The notes: generated by a model not told the origin, from the sequence alone. Counted from the stretch's first letter, positions 1 through 6,073 are shown. The stretch is DNA of 10,752 nucleotides from CAKVOD01 sp964489405 (GCA_964489405.1 CAZAYL010000031.1:1-10752); one strand, 5' to 3'. A program made the numbers and translations.

Positions 1-529
1 GCGTGATGACCTCCATACTGCCCGAGTGGCGTTCCATCCCGATGAGGTATTCGATGTTCTTCTTCAGGTCGCCGAGGCAGTTTTCGAAACGCTCTGAGGA
101 CTCGGTAGGCTTTGTGGAAGCCGCAGGATCAAATATGTCCTCCGTAGTGCGGGGATTGTATTTACCTGCTTTGAACTCGATGATAACTGAGCCGGATTCC
201 AATGACTGACAGGTATGGAACTGTCCCATAGGCACACGGCAGTGAATCACTCCGGAGCGGGGACTCAGACGAAGTCTGGCAGTTTCCTCTCCACTATCGT
301 CATACAGCACCTCTTCAACGCAGCCTCGGATGCAGATTACTTCCTCGCTTGTATCATTATGACGGTGAATCGGGATTACCGTGCCTGGCTCAAGAGCATT
401 GAGCATACGCATACTCTGCTCTTCGGCGGAGTCGCGCAGGTCATAGTGCATCCTTAACCGTTCAGACGCTTTCGCCTTTTCTGTCAAGGCATTGAGAAAC
501 GCCTCATCGGAAAGAAGGTACGTATCCAT
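1..529 (-). CDS. wbuC: WbuC-family cupin-fold metalloprotein (3' end outside window)
   Basis: The ORF starts with ATG at 529 and stays open to the window's left edge, giving 176 complete codons with no stop. The translation matches the WbuC pattern: an N-terminal segment with KASERLRMHYDL (about residues 20-31), then LNALEPGTVIPIHRHND (about 43-59) and a cupin barrel. Likely metal ligands are His55, His57, Glu62 or Glu63, and His105 in GQFHT. EFKAGKYNP (about 118-126) is the usual end of the WbuC core. WbuC proteins occur in O-antigen and capsule loci, but their reaction is not established; a sugar-related metal-dependent role is inference. The start codon lies 3 bases after the stop of the preceding 68-residue gene, so the two are probably cotranscribed. 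Residues after about 135 (rich in T, S and E, then a helical segment) extend beyond the core. The family assignment is strong; the function is open. Confidence 0.87.
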   Translation of the reverse strand, partial: MDTYLLSDEAFLNALTEKAKASERLRMHYDLRDSAEEQSMRMLNALEPGTVIPIHRHNDTSEEVICIRGCVEEVLYDDSGEETARLRLSPRSGVIHCRVPMGQFHTCQSLESGSVIIEFKAGKYNPRTTEDIFDPAASTKPTESSERFENCLGDLKKNIEYLIGMERHSGSMEVIT

Positions 530-532
530 AGT

Positions 533-739
533 CTAGACGAGTTTTACGACCTCCGGGGCTCCCAATGCAGAGGCTTTTACATACTCAATATGTCCGGCAA
601 GCTTCTCCTCAAACAGCAACGCATATACCCGGAGCTGTTCGGCACCACTTTCCTTCATTATATCTTTCACAGAGCATTCTCCGCCCTTAGATGCAATATA
701 ATTCTTTACCTTCTCTCTATCAATCTCTTTGTAGTTCAT
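533..739 (-). CDS. Small stand-alone protein homologous to the C-terminal domain of the upstream transferase
   Basis: This 68-residue protein starts MNYKEIDREK and ends in TAG. No named family is recognised with confidence. It is clearly homologous to residues 421-490 of the neighbouring sugar-phosphate transferase: NYKEIDR, DIM-x2-SGAE-x-LRVY, LFEE, VKAS and G-x-PE-x-V are shared, about 36 of 66 aligned positions by eye. The predicted order (helix, short strand, helix with DIMKESGAEQLRVY, helix LLFEEKLAG, then a strand pair) resembles a small winged helix such as the DprA C-terminal domain; this is inference. There is no signal peptide or membrane segment, so it is probably cytoplasmic. AGAGGA (744-749) just upstream is a plausible ribosome binding site. 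The gene is 21 bases after the transferase stop and 3 bases before wbuC, and its homology to a neighbour argues that it is a real gene. It could be a regulatory subunit or competitor for the fused domain. Confidence 0.82.
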   Translation of the reverse strand: MNYKEIDREKVKNYIASKGGECSVKDIMKESGAEQLRVYALLFEEKLAGHIEYVKASALGAPEVVKLV

Positions 740-760
740 ATTATCCTCTTCTACAAATTG

Positions 761-973
761 TTATACTTCACTCTTTAGAGACACGATTTCAGGCGTACCC
801 CATTGACTGGCCTTGACCACTACAACATATCCGTCCTGCTCCTCTTCGAACAATATGGAATAAACTCTCAAACGCTCTGCGCCGCTGTTTTCCATAATAT
901 CATCCACGTGCACTTCGGCCTTACCCTTCATATACTCCAGAATGGCCTTGCGGTCAATCTCCTTGTAATTCAC
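761..973 (-). other. C-terminal accessory domain of the initiating transferase (fused copy of the small downstream protein)
   Basis: Residues 421-490 (VNYKEIDRK to SLKSEV) align end to end with the 68-residue protein encoded at 533-739. The match starts exactly where the stand-alone protein starts: VNYKEIDR against MNYKEIDR. The junction codon is GTG, preceded by GAGGAG, as if a former gene start had been absorbed into the transferase frame. The simplest history is tandem duplication of a small gene, one copy then fused to the membrane enzyme. The fused copy is one residue shorter in the loop after the first helix and carries a few extra residues at its end. Its function is unknown. Confidence 0.75.
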
Positions 974-2233
974 CTCCTCAATCTGGTTTATATGTTCATC
1001 GATACTGACATTTTGAACATCCGGAATCGGATAGTCGATATAGGAATCCAGCCAAACAGTGATGGCTTTCCACCACGATGTGCGGCCAAGATGTGTCCGC
1101 ACACTATAGCCACTGATCTTGTGCATGAACTCGGTATGATGCTTTGCGTGGTAGTGTAGGAATGCGTAGGTGCCCCATACGAAGAAAACTGCGCTGACTA
1201 TCACGATGTAGAGCTGGGCATCCATTCCGCATCCTAGAACAACACTCAGAGCCCAAATGCCGGTAATTAGGAGACTCAAGACTATCTCAACTGAAGACGT
1301 GATGAAATGGCTGATGCCGACATTCACAAAGGCGTGATGAAGATGCGTCTTGTCTGGGTAAAATGGGCTCTTTTTATGATAAACCCTCATAGTCATAACT
1401 CTGAGAGCATCGAATATCGGTACTGACAATACAGCCAATGTAAACGCAATCATATTGATGTTTTTCATACTCGTATAGTAAGGAGTTTGATTCTCCTTAC
1501 TGAGGAGGCATATTACAAACCATGTAATTAGTGCCCCAAACACCATAGTCCCAGCATCACCGATAAACATCCTTGATTTGGAGCCAAACACATTGTGGAT
1601 GTAAAATGGAATTATCGCTCCGGCCATAGTAAAGGCAAGAATGGCATTAGGAGCATCCTCCGCCTTAATAAAAGCAACGCCGAACAGAATACAGCAAGTG
1701 AAGCATAAGCCACTTGAGAGACCATTAACTCCATCTATCATATTCACCGCATTTATGATTCCAACACCCGCAAAAACAGTTAACGGCACAGCAATCCACC
1801 AACTGAACTCCTCTATGCCCCACAAACCTCGGAAAGTGTCGATGCACATCTGACTTGAGAATATAAGGCAAAGGATAGTGCCGATTTCAATAATAAAGCG
1901 CGAAGTGGGAGTCAACCCGAGTATGTCATCCATTGCTCCAACGTACAACATTATACTCATCGCTGTAAAGACTGGGAACAAGCATATATGCAAGTCCTCA
2001 TAACCCAGAAGGTGGCTGTACATAGCTGCCACCATCATCCCGGAAAGAAGCCCAAAATACACCGCCAGCCCTCCCACCACAGGCACTGGCCGCTTCTGTA
2101 GCTTGCGCGCGTCAGGATTATCCACCAGACCCTTTTGGAAAGCGATCTTCAGAATCTTGAAATATATCCAATGGACTGCCGCAAGAGCCGATATGGCTCC
2201 AATCATGACGGCTACTATCTTTGTCCAGTTCAT
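761..2233 (-). CDS. WecA/MraY-family undecaprenyl-phosphate sugar-1-phosphate transferase with extra C-terminal domain
   Basis: This polytopic membrane enzyme probably starts repeat-unit synthesis by transferring a HexNAc-1-phosphate (often GlcNAc-1-P) from a UDP-sugar to undecaprenyl phosphate. Visible family motifs are GLVDNPDARKLQKRPVPVVGG (about 35-55), the Mg-binding pair Asp102-Asp103 in GAMDDILGL, NAVNMIDGVNGL (161-172), FIGDAG (223-228) and the His-rich loop PDKTHLHH (293-300). About ten to eleven hydrophobic segments span residues 5-360. At 490 residues it is roughly 100 longer than usual family members. After a linker (about 365-420, including SIDEHINQIEE) comes a cytosolic-type domain, 421-490, homologous to the separate protein encoded immediately downstream. 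ATG at 2233 is preferred because MNWTK leads into the first membrane segment. A 96-base spacer with inverted repeats precedes it, so it may have its own promoter or control site. The family is certain; the exact sugar cannot be read from the sequence. Confidence 0.93.
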   Translation of the reverse strand: MNWTKIVAVMIGAISALAAVHWIYFKILKIAFQKGLVDNPDARKLQKRPVPVVGGLAVYFGLLSGMMVAAMYSHLLGYEDLHICLFPVFTAMSIMLYVGAMDDILGLTPTSRFIIEIGTILCLIFSSQMCIDTFRGLWGIEEFSWWIAVPLTVFAGVGIINAVNMIDGVNGLSSGLCFTCCILFGVAFIKAEDAPNAILAFTMAGAIIPFYIHNVFGSKSRMFIGDAGTMVFGALITWFVICLLSKENQTPYYTSMKNINMIAFTLAVLSVPIFDALRVMTMRVYHKKSPFYPDKTHLHHAFVNVGISHFITSSVEIVLSLLITGIWALSVVLGCGMDAQLYIVIVSAVFFVWGTYAFLHYHAKHHTEFMHKISGYSVRTHLGRTSWWKAITVWLDSYIDYPIPDVQNVSIDEHINQIEEVNYKEIDRKAILEYMKGKAEVHVDDIMENSGAERLRVYSILFEEEQDGYVVVVKASQWGTPEIVSLKSEV

Positions 2234-2265
2234 AATTTACGTGATAAATTTTATAATATTTACTG

Positions 2266-2284
2266 TTTGAGTGAAACTCTCAAA
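2266..2284. repeat. Short inverted repeat in the spacer upstream of the initiating transferase
   Basis: TTTGAG (2266-2271) and CTCAAA (2279-2284) form perfect 6-base arms around a 7-base loop. An overlapping alternative hairpin is GAGT-GAA-ACTC (2269-2279). It lies about 33 bases upstream of the transferase start in very AT-rich DNA. It could be an operator or a leader-RNA hairpin. No run of Ts follows it on the minus strand, so it does not look like an intrinsic terminator. Arms this short can arise by chance. Confidence 0.35.
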
Positions 2285-2293
2285 GTAGCGCAC

Positions 2294-2315
2294 TATTACC
2301 GTATATTCGGTAATA
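2294..2315. repeat. 8-bp inverted repeat in the spacer between nucleotidyltransferase and transferase genes
   Basis: TATTACCG (2294-2301) and CGGTAATA (2308-2315) are perfect inverted arms around a 6-base loop. The loop itself is AT-only, so the site resembles a dyad operator for a dimeric regulator. It is 15 bases after the stop of the nucleotidyltransferase gene and about 60 bases before the transferase ATG. On the minus strand it is followed by GTGCGCTACTTTGAG rather than a T tract, which argues against a terminator. A sequence one base short of the Bacteroides TAnnTTTG promoter element (TACTTTG, minus strand, near 2288) lies beside it, but no convincing -33 element is visible. Confidence 0.4.
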
Positions 2316-2329
2316 ATTAATATTGAATT

Positions 2330-3427
2330 TTAGAGCATTCCTCTTTTCTTTCTCCAGAGCCAGTGCCACAGACTCCAGAATGGTGCGGACAGAATCTCAA
2401 TCGGTGCCATAGAAACAAATCCGAGGTTTCGTCTAAAATTAGTCAAGTGCCATACAATACGGTTTTGTCGATTACATTTCTTGTTTGGATGATACTTCCC
2501 CATATTGCCGCTTTCCAGAATGTCTTTAAGCAGCATTTGCCCAATCTTAACGTTTGGTTCGCAAAGCATCAGGTCTCGACTCATACCGAAAACTTCGTGC
2601 ATAAGAAACATCACGCCCTGCGTAAAACTCCACATTCCGAAAGACTTGAGAACAATACTCGTTTCCTTGTACAGGGCAAGTCTATCTGCAACGTCAATTG
2701 AGCGTAATAACTCATAATAATCCATCAGCTGCCTGAATCCGACACCTTCATACAAGAAATGGTGGTATAGATGAACGAGGAGGAAAACCAGATTAAATCT
2801 GTCTGACGGGGCTGAAAAACCGTTAACCGTTTTACAACTATCCCAGTCATACGACTCACACCATTTCTGCAAGCGATGATTATATCTGAAATACCTGAAG
2901 AAAGCTGGTGTAGCATGCAGCTCTACCGGAACACCAGCCAACAATTCTCCTTCTGCATGGGCAAAAGTCGCCTTGCACTTAACGCCGCAAAATCGCATAT
3001 ATTCGGAGAGTCTTTCAATGTCTACATCTTTTACCCACACATCAATATCACCAGGTTGTCTTAGTTCCGCCAAATCAGCGCCATACAGTGACGCGACGCC
3101 TTGCCCTTTGATAATGCAGCTATGGAATCCAGCTGCCCTTAGTTGCTCGTATACCTCCACACATTTCTGATTCATCCATTCATTCCTGCTTTGAATGTTT
3201 ACTGCCATTCCCACCCATCGCAATCGAAGGTCTTTAGGCAATTCCGTCGCTTGCTCCGGAGACCTGGTACAAATCTGATTAACTCCATTGAAGCAAATGC
3301 CAAGGATTGTTTGTTTTTGAGCCAGTTTATAAAGGCGGCTCCAGTCGTCAGCCGTAGGATTTTCTGACAACTTTAAGCGTGTACCTAATGATACTTGTAT
3401 CAGTTCGTAAAAGAGGTTATGTGACAT
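2330..3427 (-). CDS. Nucleotidyltransferase-fold protein, PF14907-like
   Basis: This 365-residue soluble protein looks like the uncharacterised nucleotidyltransferase family PF14907. The core is IIKGQGVASLYGADLAELR (about 105-123) followed by QPGDIDVWV (124-132), in which Asp127 and Asp129 would be the metal-binding pair of the polymerase-beta superfamily. VELHATP (168-174) may supply the third acidic residue. The long helical second half contains the hydrophobic, aromatic-rich stretch FNLVFLLVHLYHHFLYEG. Family members are found in polysaccharide loci and beside peptide-modification systems, but no substrate is established. In this operon a nucleotidyl or phosphosugar transfer linked to the glycan is plausible but only inferred. 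The start (ATG at 3427) is 48 bases after the pssE stop and has no strong ribosome binding site. The C-terminus is basic (WLWRKKRGML), perhaps membrane-associating. Confidence 0.78.
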   Translation of the reverse strand: MSHNLFYELIQVSLGTRLKLSENPTADDWSRLYKLAQKQTILGICFNGVNQICTRSPEQATELPKDLRLRWVGMAVNIQSRNEWMNQKCVEVYEQLRAAGFHSCIIKGQGVASLYGADLAELRQPGDIDVWVKDVDIERLSEYMRFCGVKCKATFAHAEGELLAGVPVELHATPAFFRYFRYNHRLQKWCESYDWDSCKTVNGFSAPSDRFNLVFLLVHLYHHFLYEGVGFRQLMDYYELLRSIDVADRLALYKETSIVLKSFGMWSFTQGVMFLMHEVFGMSRDLMLCEPNVKIGQMLLKDILESGNMGKYHPNKKCNRQNRIVWHLTNFRRNLGFVSMAPIEILSAPFWSLWHWLWRKKRGML

Positions 3428-3475
3428 ACAATTGATATACTTCGCCGGATTATCGTCGAACTATTGGTGCGACAT

Positions 3476-3955
3476 CTATTCTTTCAACCATTGAGTTATG
3501 CACTTATCCAAAACAGGTACAATTTCGCATTTAAAATCATTCTGTCTAGGGGTAAAACCGTCAAGCTTCGACCACGCATCCAGCAGAGAATATGTTCCAT
3601 CAATGATATACCCACCCTCACTTAACTTCTTCACAAGCTCCATCTGATGATTATCTACCATCTCATTAAAATCGTGAAGACGGGCCATGGCTATCACTTT
3701 TTTGCCTGCTTTAATACTGTTGAATAAAGCTCCGCTACCGGCGTGTGAAATCACGACTGTGGCGTTCTGGATATACTCCTTAAACTCGTTCTCACCTGTA
3801 AATCGAATAGTCTTGAACTTGTTTGTCTCGAAGTCAGTATTACCTATCTGAGCCACGACTTCTTCCGTTATCCCAAACTTATTTATTAACTGCTCAACCT
3901 CTTTCAAGCAGCGAAGAAAACCATTGGGCTGAGTTCCTACTGTAACAAAAATCAT
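3476..3955 (-). CDS. PssE/Alg13-like glycosyltransferase catalytic subunit
   Basis: This 159-residue protein corresponds to the C-terminal half of a GT-B glycosyltransferase (GT28-like, Alg13/PssE/EpsF type), which binds the nucleotide sugar. It starts MIFVTVGTQPNGF, typical of the family, and contains the donor-binding signature SHAGSGALFNSIKAGKKVI (about 70-88), followed by HDFNEMVDNHQ (94-104). It works as a heterodimer with the membrane-anchoring PssD/Alg14 subunit encoded just upstream, often adding the second sugar of a repeat unit on the inner face of the membrane. The 11-base spacing and a good Shine-Dalgarno site indicate coordinated translation of the pair. The length is normal for the family. 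The sugar specificity cannot be told from the sequence. Confidence 0.9.
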   Translation of the reverse strand: MIFVTVGTQPNGFLRCLKEVEQLINKFGITEEVVAQIGNTDFETNKFKTIRFTGENEFKEYIQNATVVISHAGSGALFNSIKAGKKVIAMARLHDFNEMVDNHQMELVKKLSEGGYIIDGTYSLLDAWSKLDGFTPRQNDFKCEIVPVLDKCITQWLKE

Positions 3956-3961
3956 ATTGAG

Positions 3962-3967
3962 TCTCCC
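3962..3967 (-). promoter_or_regulatory. Strong Shine-Dalgarno site for the PssE-like gene
   Basis: GGGAGA on the minus strand lies 6 bases before the ATG at 3955 and overlaps the TAG stop of the PssD-like gene. This fixes the PssE start and suggests reinitiation, so that the two subunits are made in matched amounts. Such a clear site is unusual among the genes in this window. Confidence 0.55.
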
Positions 3968-4491
3968 TATACTAAAGTGCCATAATACTCAGCCTGACCT
4001 TTATACACATCCACCATCTCTGGCCATTGTACGATAATTTTGTCTGCAAAACGCCCAACAATCTTCCCAGACACTGTCTTATGGTAAACTTTTGCGCGTG
4101 TCTCAATATAAACGAAATGAGAGCCATATATTTTCGCAATAAAACAAAGCGGCACAGCAATGTTGCTACCGGTTGAAATGATTACTTTTGGGCGATACTT
4201 TTTCCATACAGAAAGACATTGAGAGTATAGCTTAATGTATGAAGTAAAGTAACTCAGTCGAGTCAATTTACGATTCTTGTCTTTTGTGAGCTGTTCGCGT
4301 CTGTCCGCAAAGGCCATAGCGAACTCAATTGCTTTCACATCCTTTAGCGCCGGAATTGCTCTGTTCGCCCGCTTGTTGTCCGTGAGGATTACAGTTTCGT
4401 ACTTCCCGAACAACTCCTTTAGCGCCATCAGCTGTGAGAAATGTCCCCCTTCATTGGAAGCGAACATTACAATGTTATTCAGTCTTTTCAT
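3967..4491 (-). CDS. PssD/Alg14-like glycosyltransferase membrane-anchor subunit
   Basis: This 174-residue protein is the N-terminal half-equivalent of a GT-B glycosyltransferase (Alg14/PssD/EpsE type). It recruits the PssE-like partner to the membrane and binds the lipid-linked acceptor. The glycine-rich loop ASNEGGHFSQLMAL (11-24) and STGSNIAVPLCFIAK (106-120) are characteristic, as are YIETRAKV (128-135) and the late QWPEM segment (155-159). The hydrophobic stretch around 111-128 fits membrane association. Its ATG at 4491 lies inside the end of the preceding acyltransferase gene (17-bp overlap), and the PssE gene follows after 11 bases, so the three appear translationally coupled. If the acyltransferase frame is interrupted by the homopolymer described in this annotation, ribosome delivery to this start could change too. 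Family assignment is firm. Confidence 0.9.
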   Translation of the reverse strand: MKRLNNIVMFASNEGGHFSQLMALKELFGKYETVILTDNKRANRAIPALKDVKAIEFAMAFADRREQLTKDKNRKLTRLSYFTSYIKLYSQCLSVWKKYRPKVIISTGSNIAVPLCFIAKIYGSHFVYIETRAKVYHKTVSGKIVGRFADKIIVQWPEMVDVYKGQAEYYGTLV

Positions 4492-5096
4492 CAGATGATT
4501 TTACCAGATACCCATATTTGCCGGTGTGGATATTCTGTCTTATTATCCTTGCCGGGTTGCCGGCTACAATACAATTTGAGGGGACATCCTTGGTGACAAC
4601 AGCTCCGGCTCCGACTATGACCTCATCGCCTATCTTCACATCACACATAATGATCGCATTGAGACCGATAAAGCATCTCTTGCCGATTACAGTTTCCCCA
4701 CCAATCAGCCGGCAGAAATCGTGCGCCATTACGCTTGCTCCTGCGGCCAAATAAGTGTACTCACCAATTACCACCCCCCCNNNNNNNNNNNNNNNNNNNN
4801 NNNNNNNNNNNNNNNNNNNNNNNNNNNNNNNNNNNNNNNNNNNNNNNNNNNNNNNNNNNNNNNNNNNNNNNNNNNNNNNNCCATTACGCTTGCTCCTGCG
4901 GCCAAATAAGTGTACTCACCAATTACCACCCCCCCGGGTAGGCTTTATCCAAATACGTTGTTCTAGAGAGCCTTACGGTCTTATGAAGGCGATTCCCGTA
5001 TATCTTCGCCGCCTTGAACCAGAGCCAATAAAACAAATAATCTCTGAGGTATTCTCTCACTGTCGCGAAAAGCGACTTGTTTTTATCTCTTGCCAT
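4475..5096 (-). CDS. Hexapeptide-repeat acyltransferase (split by scaffold gap; frame depends on a poly-G run)
   Basis: The gene starts with ATG at 5096 (MARDKNKSLF) and its C-terminal part ends in TAA at 4475. Between them are 100 Ns flanked by an exact 55-bp duplication; removing the gap and one copy joins the two parts. The left-handed beta-helix pattern is clear after the join: IGEYTYLAAGASVMAHDF, then IGKRCFIGLNAIIM, IGDEVIVGAGAVVTKDVP and the closing AGNPARII. The His in MAHDF is the probable catalytic base. The likely role is O- or N-acetylation of the glycan or a sugar precursor, using acetyl-CoA. As assembled, the run at 4929-4935 has seven Gs in coding sense and the frame hits TAA after residue 57 (YPGGW). 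With eight Gs it reads YPGGVVIGEY and yields 155 residues, a normal length. So the gene is either phase-variable or miscalled by one base. The ATG is 11 bases after the preceding ATP-grasp stop; the 3' end overlaps the PssD-like gene by 17 bp. Confidence 0.8.
4726..4780. repeat. Left copy of the 55-bp exact duplication flanking the N gap
   Basis: This copy runs from CCATTACGCTTG to a run of seven Cs that abuts the Ns. It is identical over 55 bases to 4881-4935. It is coding sequence of the acyltransferase and is best explained as two contig ends sharing one k-mer, not as a biological repeat. Confidence 0.95.
4781..4880. other. Scaffold gap of exactly 100 Ns
   Basis: All bases are N. The round length suggests a placeholder. 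Because the flanking contig ends overlap by 55 identical bases, there is probably no missing sequence here. Confidence 0.98.
4881..4935. repeat. Right copy of the 55-bp exact duplication flanking the N gap
   Basis: This copy starts immediately after the Ns and ends with the run of seven Cs (4929-4935) that is followed by GGG. It matches 4726-4780 base for base. It is probably a redundant contig end; see the acyltransferase entry for the reading-frame consequence of the C run. Confidence 0.95.
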
Positions 5097-5107
5097 TCTG
5101 CATATCT

Positions 5108-6025
5108 TTAAAGTTGAACTTTCTTGCCCATATCAAGTAGGACTTCCGGCGTTAGGTAATCCATAAATCCTCCCAATGATGTAAATGTCAATTCCCCAAA
5201 ATAGATTTTGCCACCCACTTCATAGAGGTCGACACGAAGAATCGGGAAGCCTTCTGAAAGTTTCGCGGCGACCTCGAGCATCCGCTCGAAATTGGCAGGT
5301 TTGGGAATTCTATCCTGCCCCTCGCGATAATGCTCTGTAAAAACAGACCATTCAGGATGATAGTTCCAGTCAAGGTCATAAACTCCGACATCCGCTCCGT
5401 GGCCACATCTGTTCCATGCACACCAGATACAATAAGGTTTTCCGTTCAGACACCAAACTTTGTAGTCTATAAGAGAGGATGATTTTATAGGTTGTTTGCT
5501 GATATCCAATAACTCTTCGGCAATTACACAAGGCTTAATCTTGGCATAATGAGGCTCGCCAGTAATATCACCGTATTTTTTTGAAACTAGTCTATCGTAT
5601 GTGGCGACAACAGCTCTCTTGTCAAGGTTTTCCTTATTTCTGCAGATAAGGACATCTCCACAACCATTGTTGACTTTCAAGACAAACTCTTTGGGTAATG
5701 ATTCCCAGTCAATGTCACTCGCCTTATACCAATGACCAAAAAGAGCAACCAAGATATCGCCAAGTCCTAATGATTCGACATATTGACGTACCTTGTATTT
5801 GTCCGCCAAATCCGGCCACCGGCTGGTATCTCCATAAAACTTAATCCAGTTTATCTTTTCGTTTATATCCGTAGGATGTTCATAGTCTGGCATCTTATGA
5901 AACTTATAGAAATGTTTAAGTCTTGCGACTTGTATAGGTTTTATAAGATGCAGCTTGCAAAGACCATTTATTACGAACTCTATAAATTTCACCTTGTTGT
6001 GTTGAAAAATCCGTTTATCAGCCAT
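5108..6025 (-). CDS. TupA-like ATP-grasp protein (copy 2)
   Basis: This 305-residue protein of the TupA-like ATP-grasp family (PF14305) is named after a protein required for teichuronopeptide synthesis in Bacillus. Visible motifs are DINEKINWIKFYGDTSRWPDLADKY (about 53-77), KEFVLKVNNGCGDV (112-125, with Lys117 a likely nucleotide contact), IAEELL (168-173), LIDYKVWCLNGKPY (185-198), RVDLYEVGGKIYFGELTFT (264-282, containing the metal and ATP acidic residues) and SLGGFMDYLTPE. ATP-grasp enzymes form amide or ester bonds through acyl-phosphates, so decoration of the polysaccharide with an amino acid or similar is a reasonable inference, though unproven. Four cysteines are clustered (192, 199, 202, 207). 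GGATAAC precedes the ATG at 6025; the gene lies 48 bases after its paralogue. The two share family motifs but are strongly diverged, so this is not a recent duplication. Confidence 0.87.
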   Translation of the reverse strand: MADKRIFQHNKVKFIEFVINGLCKLHLIKPIQVARLKHFYKFHKMPDYEHPTDINEKINWIKFYGDTSRWPDLADKYKVRQYVESLGLGDILVALFGHWYKASDIDWESLPKEFVLKVNNGCGDVLICRNKENLDKRAVVATYDRLVSKKYGDITGEPHYAKIKPCVIAEELLDISKQPIKSSSLIDYKVWCLNGKPYCIWCAWNRCGHGADVGVYDLDWNYHPEWSVFTEHYREGQDRIPKPANFERMLEVAAKLSEGFPILRVDLYEVGGKIYFGELTFTSLGGFMDYLTPEVLLDMGKKVQL

Positions 6026-6073
6026 TTTGTTATCCGATTAAATTGTACTTTACAAAAGGCCCCAAATCATAGC

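Noticed and set aside
803..1159. Plus-strand open frame of 118 codons inside the initiating transferase
   Set aside because: It lies antisense to a well-supported membrane enzyme and its translation has no recognisable domain; it is a shadow of the real frame.
2266..2315. Inverted repeats as borders of an invertible promoter
   Set aside because: Each dyad has its two arms only 6-7 bases apart, and the two dyads differ in sequence, so there is no segment to invert.
2294..2315. Intrinsic terminator after the nucleotidyltransferase gene
   Set aside because: The stem is AT-rich and no T tract follows on the minus strand.
3428..3475. Possible extra small gene or RNA between the PssE-like and nucleotidyltransferase genes
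   Set aside because: At 48 bases it is too short, and it has no hairpin, ribosome binding site or coding pattern worth calling.
4726..4935. 55-bp direct repeats as target-site duplication or attachment sites of a missing mobile element
   Set aside because: They sit exactly at the contig ends, are identical to the last base, and merging them restores one gene, so an assembly overlap is the better explanation.
4721..5111. Plus-strand frames running through the N gap
   Set aside because: They are open only because Ns cannot encode stops, and the flanks are antisense to the acyltransferase.
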